The notes under the pieces: model-generated | Databases searched by the model: none | What the model was told of the DNA's origin: nothing | Seen by the model: only the letters and a program-made list of their open reading frames with translations | From: Alphaproteobacteria bacterium | Lineage (GTDB): Bacteria > Pseudomonadota > Alphaproteobacteria > Bin95 | NCBI GenBank assembly: GCA_022827685.1 | Contig: JAJEIH010000001.1 | Location: 1 to 61,273 of the forward strand | Length of the DNA: 61,273 nt | Direction: 5' to 3' | Shown here: positions 1 through 8,045 of the stretch, piece after piece | Layout of the letters: each line of letters opens with the position of its first letter | How positions within the stretch are numbered: position 1 is the first letter of the stretch | Position numbers and translations under genes: made by a program

Positions 1-927
1 CTCGTCTTCGGTAGGCTCGCCCGGGACGGGATAGACGCGGCCCAGCTGGGCGGTGATTCCCCACTCGACCTCGATCATGGGAACCGCCCATTTCCAGTCG
101 CCGGAGATCTTCTCCGCCTCATCGGTGAGCTTGGCCATGGCGAGCTCGTTCAGGAGGTCGGGATTGTCGAGCCAGGTGGTGGCGCGGGTGGAGAAGAGGT
201 CGCGCAGGAACGTGCCGCCTGCGGCCTTGTAGGCGTTGATGCCGACGAACTGCGCGATGGCGGCGCCGGAGGGCACGCGCTCCGAGGTCAGCATGCGCGA
301 GACCTGGTAGGCGTTGGGGTGGTAGGACAGGCCGGAGAGCTGTTCCCATACCGCCATCTGCCGGGCATGGTCCGTGGTCAGGCTGAAGGCCTGGAGCGTC
401 TCCATGTCGATGCGGTCGTCGCGGAACGCCTGGATGATCTCGGGCGCGGCGTTGCCGAGGCGCATGCGCTGCTTGACCAGGCGCTGCGAGACGCCGAACC
501 GGGTGGCGACCTCGGCGACGCTGGCGCCGGCATCCAGAAGCCGGGAGAAGGCCGAGACCTGGTCTGCCGGGTGCATGGGCAGGCGGACGACATTCTCGGC
601 GAGCGAGATCTCCTCGGCCGGCGTGTCGGCCGTCGCGACGATGCAGGGGATGGGATGGTCGGTGGGGATATCGCCTTCGGAGGCGAGCTCCTGGAGCACG
701 GCAAGGCGCCGGCCACCTGCGAGGACCCCGAACCGGGGATCGCCGTTCCTGGCGGGATCGCTCTCGCGGACGACCAGGTTCTCAAGGAGGCCATGGTTGA
801 AGACCGAGGCCTTCAGTTCGGCCTGGGCGTTCTTGCCCGGAGGCGTCGCGCGGACGTTCTCCGGGGCCAGGAAGAGATGGGAAAGAGGAACGGTCCGGAT
901 GACCGCGGCGGAAACGGATTTTGCCAT
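1..927 (-). CDS. ParB/RepB-like DNA-binding protein, C-terminus beyond window
   Basis: The frame stays open from an ATG at 927 to the window edge (309 codons), so the C-terminus is missing. The ParB/Spo0J N-terminal nuclease-like fold is visible: the GGRRLAVL motif at residues 71-78 and ENVVRLPMHP at 111-120. A helix-turn-helix follows at about 137-157 (VAEVATRFGVSQRLVKQRM). Plasmid proteins of this type are often over 500 residues and may do more than partition. It is the second ParB-like gene in the island and is unrelated in detail to the interrupted parB further right. A terminator cassette lies just upstream, so it is probably transcribed separately from the gene at 1222. Family assignment is firm; the exact role is inferred. 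Confidence 0.9.
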   Translation of the reverse strand, partial: MAKSVSAAVIRTVPLSHLFLAPENVRATPPGKNAQAELKASVFNHGLLENLVVRESDPARNGDPRFGVLAGGRRLAVLQELASEGDIPTDHPIPCIVATADTPAEEISLAENVVRLPMHPADQVSAFSRLLDAGASVAEVATRFGVSQRLVKQRMRLGNAAPEIIQAFRDDRIDMETLQAFSLTTDHARQMAVWEQLSGLSYHPNAYQVSRMLTSERVPSGAAIAQFVGINAYKAAGGTFLRDLFSTRATTWLDNPDLLNELAMAKLTDEAEKISGDWKWAVPMIEVEWGITAQLGRVYPVPGEPTEDE

Positions 928-1006
928 TTGGCACTGCCTCGTCGTTTGTGGAGAGAAACAAGCGCGGCGATCCGGGGACGTCCCGGACCGCATCGACGCT
1001 TACCCG

Positions 1007-1061
1007 AAAAAACCCCTTCCCGACCTTCGGCGGCGCGGACGCGATCGAAGGCGGGAAGGGG
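1007..1061 (-). terminator. Intrinsic terminator, cassette copy 1
   Basis: On the minus strand a stem CCCCTTCCCGCCTTCG pairs with CGAAGGTCGGGAAGGGG across a GC-rich loop and is followed by six T (A-run at 1007-1012). It lies downstream of the gene ending at 1222. The right-hand arm is nearly identical to the cassettes at 1641, 2069 and 3015. Confidence 0.8.
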
Positions 1062-1221
1062 CGGCCGGCGGGGAGGACGCCGGCGTCTCCGAGCTGCTGA
1101 ATGCGGGTCTCGTTGCCGTCATGCCGGCCTTGGCGCCGGCAGGAGCGGTCCTCCCCGGGACAGCTGCATCGGCGAAGGCCGGCCCTGCGCGCGACAACCT
1201 GCCCCGCGCGGGGCCTTCTTG

Positions 1222-1581
1222 TCAGGCGAGGCTGGAGGACCCGTGGTACGAGCCGACGCGGCAGCCGGAGTAGTCGTGCCGGTCCACGTCGGGATAGCCC
1301 GAGGCCTTGCGACCCTCGAACAGGTGCCAGAGCCCCTCCTGGATCGCCCAGGCGGCCCAGCCGGCGCACCAGGTGTCGCCGCCGATCCGTCCCGACGCGA
1401 GGCGCCGGTGCTCGTCATAGGCCCGCTGCTTCACGCGGTTCGCTTTGGTGTGCTTCTCGCAGAGCACGGTGCCGGGGATGGCGGGGCTGCCGCAGCGAAC
1501 GCACAGCCCCTGCTCCTTGCGGAGGCGGTAGCGGCGCCGCGCGGCCGCCGCATTCGCCTTCTGCTTCTTGGTCTGCGCCAT
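1222..1581 (-). CDS. Small zinc-ribbon-like basic protein
   Basis: A 119-aa protein of unknown function. The N-terminus is very basic and rich in Lys, Ala and Arg (residues 4-22). A likely metal site follows, with CVRCGSPA spaced from CEKH (residues about 27-44). This pattern recurs in short phage and plasmid proteins. The ATG at 1581 was chosen over an in-frame upstream start because AGGAG sits about 9 nt before it. The C-terminal half is Gly/Trp-rich with no recognised domain. Terminator cassettes lie on both sides, so it appears to be its own transcription unit. Nucleic-acid binding is an inference. Confidence 0.7.
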   Translation of the reverse strand: MAQTKKQKANAAAARRRYRLRKEQGLCVRCGSPAIPGTVLCEKHTKANRVKQRAYDEHRRLASGRIGGDTWCAGWAAWAIQEGLWHLFEGRKASGYPDVDRHDYSGCRVGSYHGSSSLA

Positions 1582-1640
1582 GTGCGATATCTCCTGATCG
1601 AGGAACGGGAGCCGGACGGCCGCCCGCGGGAATCGCACCG

Positions 1641-1694
1641 AAAACCCCTTCCCGACCTTTGCGGCGTGGATGCCGTCAAAGGCCGGGGCAGGGG
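1641..1694 (-). terminator. Intrinsic terminator, cassette copy 2
   Basis: The minus strand reads CCCCTGCCCCGGCCTTTG, a loop, then CAAAGGTCGGGAAGGGG followed by TTTT. It starts about 19 nt after the stop codon at 1713, so it ends that gene. Confidence 0.8.
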
Positions 1695-1712
1695 GAAGAG
1701 GGACGCGCGGCG

Positions 1713-2012
1713 TTACCGGGACGCCTCCTCGAGGGCGCGCCCGAGCTCGGCGGCATGGCGGCGAAAGGCGCGGTCGAGCGCGTGCAGCACGATGCCGGCC
1801 TCGGGATGGTCGGTGGAGATGATCGAACTCTGCGCATCGATGCGGGCGACGAAGCCGCCTTCGGCGTCGTGCAGCCTCGCGCCCGAGGCCAGGCCGGCGA
1901 ACCGGAGCCAGGCCTGGACGCGGACGGCTTGCCGGGCGGCTTCATCGAGCCCGAGCCGGGGGCGCAGCTGTATTTCGCCGTGCGCATTGGGCCACTGGAG
2001 CGTGTAGGGCAT
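1713..2012 (-). CDS. Hypothetical 99-aa protein
   Basis: The protein begins MPYTLQWPNAHGEIQL and has no family I can name. It reads as a compact soluble alpha/beta protein: a strand-like start, an Ala-rich helix (DEAARQAVRVQAWLRF), a strand pair around DAEGGFVARIDAQ, and a C-terminal helix ending LGRALEEASR. The start at 2012 is preceded by GGGGAGAC. A terminator cassette follows it directly, and a lone copy of the cassette arm lies 57 nt upstream, matching the layout of its neighbours. No membrane segment or signal peptide is seen. Confidence 0.65.
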   Translation of the reverse strand: MPYTLQWPNAHGEIQLRPRLGLDEAARQAVRVQAWLRFAGLASGARLHDAEGGFVARIDAQSSIISTDHPEAGIVLHALDRAFRRHAAELGRALEEASR

Positions 2013-2068
2013 GGGACGGTCTCCCCGATGGTGGCGCCGCGAACCCCTGCGGTCCGCGATCTCGCGCC

Positions 2069-2090
2069 CGAAAACCCCTTCCCGACCTTT
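2069..2090 (-). repeat. Lone arm of the terminator cassette, copy 3
   Basis: The sequence on the plus strand is CGAAAACCCCTTCCCGACC plus TTT, identical to the arm at 1639-1660. The complementary second arm of the other copies is not present; the next hairpin-forming sequence (about 2104-2130) is unrelated. Confidence 0.7.
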
Positions 2091-2198
2091 GCGGAGGGAC
2101 CGGCCGGGCAACGCCGCTTGCCGGGAGAACGGCGGGCGGCGGCGCCCGGACAGCCACCAACAGAGGGAAGGCCGCAACGGTCCGGAACGGGGCGGCAG

Positions 2199-2229
2199 AA
2201 TCAAAGGTCCGAAAATCAGACCTTTGATT
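2199..2229. promoter_or_regulatory. Perfect 11-bp inverted repeat in gene-free DNA
   Basis: AATCAAAGGTC at 2199-2209 and GACCTTTGATT at 2219-2229 are exact inverted repeats around a 9-nt AT-rich spacer. The stretch 2096-2358 holds no gene I can support, so this is its clearest structured element. It could be an operator, a partition-like site or, read on the plus strand, a weak terminator (TTTT follows). Only the symmetry is observed. Confidence 0.5.
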
Positions 2230-2359
2230 TTCCGGCCGCGCCGGACGTCCCTGACGGCGTCCGGAGGACCGGAACTCCGGGGCGTATCGCGGGAGATCGG
2301 CAGCCGGGAAGCCGGCGGAAAGCCCGATGGCGGATCGATGCCGCCAGCGGACCGCCACG

Positions 2360-2393
2360 AAAAACCCCTCCCCGGCCTCGTGCCGGGAAGGGG
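2360..2393 (-). terminator. Intrinsic terminator after the coiled-coil gene
   Basis: The minus strand reads CCCCTTCCCGGC, a short loop, GCCGGGGAGGGG, then TTTTT. It lies 26 nt downstream of the stop at 2420. It is a variant of the cassette family with a shorter, cleaner stem. Confidence 0.85.
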
Positions 2394-2419
2394 CGGGAAC
2401 GGCGCCGGCAGGGAACCGG

Positions 2420-2938
2420 CTATTGCGCCGGGGGAGGCTCCGGCTGTTCGGTTGCAGGCTGCGGCGCCCCGGGGTAGTGGGCGCGGACGAAGCCGGCCAG
2501 CTCGCGATGGTTGGCGCGGTTCCCGGCGATGCCGGCGGCCAGGCGCTTCGTGACGGCCGACTGCCGCGCCTCGCTGGCTTCCAGATCTGCCTTCACCTCG
2601 TCGATCCGGGCACCGAGTGCCTTCTCAACCCTGTCGATCCGGTCCGTCAGGCGTTTTTCGACCCGGTCGATCCGATCCGAAAGACGTTTCTCGGTCGTTG
2701 CCAGGTCGGCCTTCACCTCGGCGATCTGTGAGGTCAGGCGCTGCTCCGTCATCGCAAGCTCCGTCCTGAAGCCTGCAATCCCGACGGTGAAGCGGTTGTC
2801 GAAATAGGTGATCATAGCGCCCAGAAACGTCAGGAAGGCGCCCAGCACGATGGCGATAGGCATGACCGCCTTCCAGCTGCCGTCACCGGGGAGGGCGCTG
2901 CGTTGCGGGGCCGGGGAAGGGGTTTCGGGAGAGGTCAT
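2420..2938 (-). CDS. Membrane-anchored coiled-coil protein
   Basis: A 172-aa protein. A Pro/Ser-rich cytoplasmic start is followed by one membrane segment at about residues 25-46 (VMPIAIVLGAFLTFLGAMITYF). A long amphipathic coiled coil follows (about 60-140) with repeated units of the type EKRLxDRIDRVEKxL. The tail is Pro/Gln-rich. The layout resembles the DUF1640/CCDC90-like and phage-island coiled-coil proteins. The start at 2938 was chosen because AGGAGACGAGG precedes it and the upstream frame overlaps a terminator. Function unknown. Confidence 0.75.
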   Translation of the reverse strand: MTSPETPSPAPQRSALPGDGSWKAVMPIAIVLGAFLTFLGAMITYFDNRFTVGIAGFRTELAMTEQRLTSQIAEVKADLATTEKRLSDRIDRVEKRLTDRIDRVEKALGARIDEVKADLEASEARQSAVTKRLAAGIAGNRANHRELAGFVRAHYPGAPQPATEQPEPPPAQ

Positions 2939-3014
2939 GGGCCTCGTCTCCTGTCCGTTGCGGAGTATGGGATCGGAACGCGCCGAAGGCAAGCCGCGCC
3001 CGCATCGACACGCC

Positions 3015-3041
3015 CGGCAAACCCCTTCCCGACCTTTGCCG
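3015..3041 (-). terminator. Terminator-like hairpin, cassette copy 4
   Basis: CGGCAAA and TTTGCCG form a 7-bp inverted repeat enclosing the cassette core CCCCTTCCCGACC. It lies about 70 nt after the stop of the Toprim gene at 3110. A T-run after the stem is weak, so termination is less certain than for copies 1 and 2. Confidence 0.55.
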
Positions 3042-3109
3042 TCCGGGCGGGCACGGAAGCGCCGGCGGCGAGGCCCCGGAGTTCGCGGCCGCAATCCCGC
3101 TGTCCGTTG

Positions 3110-4135
3110 TCAGCCGAACAGTCCCTGGGACGCGAGCCTTGCCCGGAACCGCGCGGGACCCAGCGCCAGCAGCTCGTCATTGGCGTCCTTCGCACGGGGG
3201 ACGATCCGGTCGAGCAGCAAGGCGGAGCCCGCATGTTCGCGGCAGAGCGCGACCCAGGCGTTCTCGCCTGCCAGGTCGCGGTCCTGGACGAGGGTCACGC
3301 GCCGGATGCCCGGGGGCAGGCCGACGCGGTGGACGCGCCCGGCGGAGATCGCGGCGGCGACGGCGATATCCCGGCGGCCGCCTGCGCCGAGCGCGCCGGC
3401 AATGGCGAGTGCATCCTCGACGCCTTCGGTCAGCACCAGGTGCCCCGCCGCGCCGGCGGGCCAGCGCACGGCGCCGGAGAACAGCCGCCCGCTGGTGCGC
3501 TTCGGGTCCGGGATCGGGGCCTTGCGCCCGTCATCGGCGAGGAATATCCGCTGCAGGCCCTCCAGCGTGCCGTCCAGCGCGCGGATCGGCGCGAGCAGCG
3601 CCGGCAGCTCGCATTTCTCGCCGTCCACCTGCACCCAGACATCGGGGCGGAAACGCAGCCCTGCGGCGCCGGCGTCCTCCAGGGCGAGCCCGCGGGCGGC
3701 GAGATAGCGCCCGGCCGGGTTGTCGGGCCGGACCGGCTCCGCGCCCGCCAGCACCCGTTCCAGGCCCTTCTGCGCATCGGGTGCGCCGTTCTGCCGGCGG
3801 GGCCCGCACCGGGGGCGCTCATATTCCGGCAGGGCGAGGAAGCGGCGCGCCTCGTCGGCCGCTTCTCCGATGCTGTTGCAGTTGCGCACGGCGCGGATCA
3901 GGTCGAGGGGCCTGCCCCGGTCCTTCGGGTTCGCCCAGTCCCTCCAGTATCCGCGCCAGCGCCCGGCCAGGTTGACCCGCAGCGACGCGCCCTCCTCGCC
4001 GGCCGTGCTGCCCACCTGCCAGTAATTGCCGTTCCGCTTGCCGTTCGGAAGGTAGTGCCGGCAGACCGCCTCGATATCGGCCGCCAGCATGGCGGACAGG
4101 TCCTTCAGGCTGTGGGTCGTCGGATCGGAGGGCAT
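3110..4135 (-). CDS. Toprim-domain primase-like protein
   Basis: A 341-aa protein of the DUF7146/Toprim type found on plasmids and prophages. A Toprim fold is supported by the EGVEDAL motif (residues 237-243), holding the catalytic Glu, and the DRD pair at 285-287. The N-terminal part (WQVGSTAGEEGASLRVNL, then WRDWANPKDRGRPLDLI) resembles the region preceding Toprim in phage primase/helicase proteins. No helicase domain is fused. The start at 4135 has GGGAGG a few bases upstream. In this island it is likely to act in element replication by making or handling primers; that role is inferred from the family. Confidence 0.85.
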   Translation of the reverse strand: MPSDPTTHSLKDLSAMLAADIEAVCRHYLPNGKRNGNYWQVGSTAGEEGASLRVNLAGRWRGYWRDWANPKDRGRPLDLIRAVRNCNSIGEAADEARRFLALPEYERPRCGPRRQNGAPDAQKGLERVLAGAEPVRPDNPAGRYLAARGLALEDAGAAGLRFRPDVWVQVDGEKCELPALLAPIRALDGTLEGLQRIFLADDGRKAPIPDPKRTSGRLFSGAVRWPAGAAGHLVLTEGVEDALAIAGALGAGGRRDIAVAAAISAGRVHRVGLPPGIRRVTLVQDRDLAGENAWVALCREHAGSALLLDRIVPRAKDANDELLALGPARFRARLASQGLFG

Positions 4136-4220
4136 GACGCTGCCTCCCTTCTTCCCGGCCCGCCGGAGGCGCCTTTCGGCCGCCCCGAAGCTGTCGCCGG
4201 GACGGCCTTGCGCGCGGCGC

Positions 4221-4583
4221 TCAGAACGGACGGATCCTGCAGAGTTCCGGGTCGCGCCGGCCGCGCTCGTAGTTGAGGACGGCCCAGGCCGCGATCTCGA
4301 TCACGGCCTGCAGCGGGACGTTCATCTCTCCGGCCTGCTCCTTCGCGTAATGGAACGCCGCCTCGAGCGCGGGCTCGTCGATGGCGAGCTTGAAGCCGGA
4401 CTCCCGCCCGAACCTGGCGGTGAGCTCGGAGAGCTTCTGCAGGTCGTAGGTCCGGGGGCGCGGCTCGAAAGCCGGAACCGGGTCGGGCAGCGGCTCGTAG
4501 TCGTACTCGTGGAAGTCCTCGTCCGGATCCCACAGGCCGTGCCGGTCCCAGTAGTAGCCTTCAAAGTCGATGACGTTGGACAT
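4221..4583 (-). CDS. Acidic hypothetical protein, 120 aa
   Basis: The N-terminal third is very acidic and Tyr-rich (DFEGYYWDRHGLWDPDEDF). It is followed by a helical half (residues about 50-110) with FGRESGFKLAIDEPALEAAFHYAKEQAG. I recognise no domain. The start at 4583 is supported by AGGAGAC about 8 nt upstream. The acidic, aromatic N-terminus is the kind of composition seen in DNA-mimic or protein-binding segments, but that is only a resemblance. It sits between the serine recombinase and the Toprim gene, on the same strand as both. Confidence 0.7.
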   Translation of the reverse strand: MSNVIDFEGYYWDRHGLWDPDEDFHEYDYEPLPDPVPAFEPRPRTYDLQKLSELTARFGRESGFKLAIDEPALEAAFHYAKEQAGEMNVPLQAVIEIAAWAVLNYERGRRDPELCRIRPF

Positions 4584-4708
4584 GGATCGTGTCTCCTGCG
4601 GAGTTGAAACGCCGGCCGGTGGGGGCCGGCATGACGGCCGCGCACGGCCCGGCTCGGGGCGGTGTCGGCCCGGTAACGGGGGATGCGGCTTTTCTTGACT
4701 GATGGAAG

Positions 4709-6289
4709 TCATGCGCCGTCGGCGGCATGGCGGGCGATCAGGTCGAGGATCGCCGGGATGTCGGGGACCGTCTCGACCGCGACGCGTTCGGGGCCGTTCG
4801 AGGGGCGGATCCCGATGGCGGCGATCAGGTCGCGGACGGCAAGCAGGGCCTCCTCGCGCCGTTCGGTTCGCGGGCCATCGGGGACGGCGCCGCGAAACCG
4901 GGCGAGATGGTCCCGGACGAACGCTTCGATATGGAAGCCGGGAGGCGGCGGCGCCGTCGGCAGCCTGTCGAGCTCCGCGGACGCCTCGTTTCGCTGGCGT
5001 TCGAGATCGAGGAGGCGGTCGCGGATGCTCGCGGAGGGAATGCCGGCTTCGATGGCGGCGACCAGGCGGCCGATCCCGGCATTGGCCACCTCGGCCTGCT
5101 GGCGCAGCTCCCGGCGCCGCGCGGCGGTCTCGCGCTCGGACCCGGCGAACATGTCCCGCCAGTCGCGTTCGGGGGACTGCATCCATGCGAAGAGCTGTCC
5201 GACGGCGAGGCATTCCAGCTTCTCGCGCCGGATGCCCCTGTTGTTCGAGCAGCTCTCCGGGTGGAGGCGCCGGGTCTTGCAGCGATAGTGGCCGAGCCCG
5301 GCAATCACCAGGCGGGAGCCGCAGACGCCGCAGCGGAGCCTGGCCGTCAGCGGATAGGCGGCCTTGCGGCTTGGCGTCACCACGGCCAGGTGGCGCTTCT
5401 TGCGCCGCTCCAGCTCGTCCTGGACGGCGTGCCAGGTCTCGTCGTCCACGATCCTCATTCCGGGGGCTTCGGCAACGACCCATTCCTCCGGCGGAACGGG
5501 AACGGAGTGGCGCCGCCCGGTGACGGGATGGCGCCTGCTGCGGCTGCGGCCGTACACCAGCACGCCGCGGTAGATGTCGAAGCGGAGTATCCCGTTGCTG
5601 CCGCGCCCGCGTATGACCTCGGCGCTCCAGGGCTTGTCGTTGGGCCCGACGACGCCTTCCCGGTTGAGAATGCGGGCGATCTGCTGCGGGCTCATGCCGT
5701 CGAGGTAAAGCCGGTAGATGCGGCGGACCACCCCGGCCTCGTCGAGGTCGATCATCCGCAGGCCCCGGACGGCCTTGCCGCTTTCGGAGATGTAGTTGGC
5801 CATGCGGTAGCCGTATATGCGGTGCCCCATGACCCGGAGGTCGTGGAGGGCCTCGATCTGCCCCCGGCGCGTCTTGGCGCCGATATTGTCGATGACCATC
5901 TCGCTCACGGCCCCCTTGATATGCGCATGGAGGGAGTCGACCTGCCCGTCTTCCAGGCTGTGCAGGTCGATACCCAGGAACCGCAGTTCGCGGTAAAGCC
6001 ACGCCATGTCGGCGGTGCTCCTGGCGAGCCGGTCCAGGCCCTCGACGCAGACGCTGTCGAAACGCTGCGCGCGGGCATCCTCGAGCAGCTGGCGAAGCCC
6101 CGGGCGCAGCTGCATGGCCGTGCCCGAAAGCTCCGGGTCGGTGTATTCGTCCGCGATCACGCCGCCCAGATCGGCGACGCGGTCGCGGCAGAGGCGGAGC
6201 TGGCCCGAGATCGACGTCATCTCCTGCAGCGGCGAGGAATAGCGCGCATAGATCGCGAAGCGCGCAATGTCGGCGGTATGCCCGTTCAT
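4709..6289 (-). CDS. Large serine recombinase
   Basis: A 526-aa site-specific recombinase. The resolvase domain spans residues 10-150, with the catalytic motif YARYSS (nucleophile Ser18), DPELSGT at 51-57 and EGLDRLARS at 83-91. A recombinase domain follows, then a zinc ribbon with Cys320, Cys323, Cys337 and Cys347, and a coiled-coil segment around 370-430. Size and layout match phage and integrative-element integrases that act between attP and attB. The start at 6289 has ACAGG close upstream. It probably moved, or still moves, the island; I could not identify its attachment sites in the window. No truncation is visible. Confidence 0.93.
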   Translation of the reverse strand: MNGHTADIARFAIYARYSSPLQEMTSISGQLRLCRDRVADLGGVIADEYTDPELSGTAMQLRPGLRQLLEDARAQRFDSVCVEGLDRLARSTADMAWLYRELRFLGIDLHSLEDGQVDSLHAHIKGAVSEMVIDNIGAKTRRGQIEALHDLRVMGHRIYGYRMANYISESGKAVRGLRMIDLDEAGVVRRIYRLYLDGMSPQQIARILNREGVVGPNDKPWSAEVIRGRGSNGILRFDIYRGVLVYGRSRSRRHPVTGRRHSVPVPPEEWVVAEAPGMRIVDDETWHAVQDELERRKKRHLAVVTPSRKAAYPLTARLRCGVCGSRLVIAGLGHYRCKTRRLHPESCSNNRGIRREKLECLAVGQLFAWMQSPERDWRDMFAGSERETAARRRELRQQAEVANAGIGRLVAAIEAGIPSASIRDRLLDLERQRNEASAELDRLPTAPPPPGFHIEAFVRDHLARFRGAVPDGPRTERREEALLAVRDLIAAIGIRPSNGPERVAVETVPDIPAILDLIARHAADGA

Positions 6290-6392
6290 GCCCTGTCCTT
6301 CGGGTGTCGAAAAACCGGACGCTTTGGCCACTGGCGCCCGCCCCTGCAACCGGGAAAGCCGCCGCGTCCGGTGGATAACCGGCCAGGCGCCG

Positions 6393-7136
6393 TCATCGCC
6401 GCGCGCGCCGCCATCCGGCCGCCCGGGCCTCGGCCTCGCTGCAGAACCAGCGCTCGCCCTTCGAGGCGTCGATCCGGGTCCGGTCGTAATGTTCCGCTCC
6501 GGGCATGTGGTAGATGCGGCCGTTGCGCGAGATGTTCCCCTTGATGGCGCAATTGCCGGTCCCGGGGATGGCCTGCCGCTGAGGCCGGGGGCTTGCAGCG
6601 CGGCGCCGTGCCTTCGCCTCGCGGCGCCAGCGCCAGGGCTCGACGAACTCTCCGGACCACAGGCCGAGGCCTTCGGCGCGGGCCGCATCCTCGTCGGCGA
6701 CATAGCGCGTGGAATAGCGACGGTAGGCCAGCGCCAGACCCTGCCGGACGAGCTGCTGCTGCAGGTCCCGGCCGGCCGCGTAGCATGCCGCGACCGCACG
6801 GCCGTAGCGGTCCCGGTCCCGGACCTCGCAGCGGACCGGGTCCCGGCCGACAAGGCGGCGCATGGCCTTCGTCGCGGCCCTTCCGCAGGCCCAGCGGCGG
6901 CCGTCGCGCGAGCAGGTCTGGCGGGTCTCGGGGGCGTCGATCCCGTGAAGGCGGACGCGCTGGCCGGCGACGGCGAACGTGTCGCCGTCCACGACCCGGG
7001 CCTTGCCGGAAAGCGTCTCGGAGGAGGCGGGCCAGGCGATACAGGCGGCAAGAATGGCGCCCGCCAGAAGCCGGCAGGCGCCTGGCCATCCCGGCCGGGC
7101 CTGCTCGCGAACCCGGCTGCCGGCGAAGCGCCTCAC
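6393..7136 (-). CDS. Exported thermonuclease-family (SNase-like) protein
   Basis: A 247-aa protein with an N-terminal hydrophobic export segment (residues about 19-38) and a staphylococcal-nuclease fold. VVDGDTF (48-54) supplies the calcium-binding acids and RLHGIDAPE (62-70) the catalytic Arg/Glu region; GLGLW lies near residue 155. A second small C-terminal module (about 190-240) with CAIKGNISRNGRIYHMPG is common behind such nucleases in alphaproteobacteria. The start is a GTG whose last bases overlap the TGA of the upstream gene (GTGA at 7133-7136), so the two are translationally coupled. Nuclease activity is expected from the family. Confidence 0.88.
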   Translation of the reverse strand: MRRFAGSRVREQARPGWPGACRLLAGAILAACIAWPASSETLSGKARVVDGDTFAVAGQRVRLHGIDAPETRQTCSRDGRRWACGRAATKAMRRLVGRDPVRCEVRDRDRYGRAVAACYAAGRDLQQQLVRQGLALAYRRYSTRYVADEDAARAEGLGLWSGEFVEPWRWRREAKARRRAASPRPQRQAIPGTGNCAIKGNISRNGRIYHMPGAEHYDRTRIDASKGERWFCSEAEARAAGWRRARR

Positions 7137-8017
7137 GGGACGGACCGGTCAGGCCGGTCGGGCGCATGGCCCGGGGCCGGGAGGAGGCGCCGGTGCTGGC
7201 GGCGCACCAGGATGGAGACGTAGTTGCTGCTGAGGCCGGTCCGGCGCGCGATCTCCGTCTGGGGAATGCGCAGGACGACAGCGAGATATATCCAGCCGTC
7301 GCGGGCCCGGTTGCGCTCCCGGCCGCGGCGTGCAGCGAAATCGGCCTGGCAGAGGCGGCCGCAAAACTGTCCGGAGGGGCGACTGGCCCGGGCGCCGCAG
7401 CCATTGGCGCAGAGCGGCCTTCGGGCTTCCTGGGCGGCGCGCATGCAGGCGGCGCTGCAGAACCGGCGCCGGCGGCGGGGCAGGGCCGCGGAACAGCCGG
7501 GCGCCTCGCAAATCCCGTCGCTCTCCCCTTCCAGGCCCTGCACGACATTCGAGACCGTCCTGTGGCTGACGCCATGAAAGGCGGCGATCTGCGCGAGCGG
7601 CCGGCCCGAGCGGGCTTCCGTCCGGATGCGGCGGTCGCGGGCGTCGTTGATGTCGGCCCAGAAGCCGCGGAGCGAGCGGCTGTAGCAGGCGCGCGAACAG
7701 AATATGCACGAGCTTCGCCGGACCTTGCCGCCGCACTCCGGACAGGTCGGCAGGCCCGAACGCCGCCAGGCCAGGAAGCAGTCGAAACTGCAAAAGCGGT
7801 TGCGGGTCCGGGGGACGCGGCGCGAGCAGCCGTCCCGGGCGCAGAAGCGGTCACATTGTCTGGGGCCGGCATGCCAGGTCCAGCCTTCGCGCCGTGTGAT
7901 GCCGTATACCGTGGAGACGGCAAGGCCGTGCTCGGCCGCGATCGAGCGGACCGATTGCCCGGCCGCCACCGCGCGGCTGATCGCGGCGTCGCGCTCGACA
8001 TGCCGGCGTCGGGGCAT
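7133..8017 (-). CDS. Multi-HTH, multi-zinc-knuckle protein
   Basis: A 294-aa basic protein that I cannot assign to a named family. Three helix-turn-helix-like segments are visible: residues about 10-45 (SVRSIAAEHGLAVSTVYGI), about 125-160 (PLAQIAAFHGVSHRTVSNV) and about 245-280 (PQTEIARRTGLSSNYVSIL). Between them lie four Cys clusters, three of the form C-x3/4-C-x11-C-x3-C ending in FCS or FCG, and one C-x2-C-x8-C-x2-C-x3-C. The units look internally duplicated and likely bind zinc. The first HTH is of the Hin/resolvase type. It is coupled to the thermonuclease gene by a GTGA overlap. DNA binding is a confident inference; the target is unknown. Confidence 0.8.
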   Translation of the reverse strand: MPRRRHVERDAAISRAVAAGQSVRSIAAEHGLAVSTVYGITRREGWTWHAGPRQCDRFCARDGCSRRVPRTRNRFCSFDCFLAWRRSGLPTCPECGGKVRRSSCIFCSRACYSRSLRGFWADINDARDRRIRTEARSGRPLAQIAAFHGVSHRTVSNVVQGLEGESDGICEAPGCSAALPRRRRRFCSAACMRAAQEARRPLCANGCGARASRPSGQFCGRLCQADFAARRGRERNRARDGWIYLAVVLRIPQTEIARRTGLSSNYVSILVRRQHRRLLPAPGHAPDRPDRSVP

Positions 8018-8045
8018 TCAGGACCGCCCGCCGCCGGACCGCAGC

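Noticed and set aside
319-2007. Long plus-strand frame of 562 codons across the left island
   Set aside because: It runs antisense to three well-supported genes and two terminators, and its product is Arg/Pro/Ala-rich low-complexity sequence; it is a GC-driven shadow.
1007-3041. CRISPR-like array from the repeated motif
   Set aside because: Copies are 400-900 bp apart with whole genes between them, and they form terminator hairpins.
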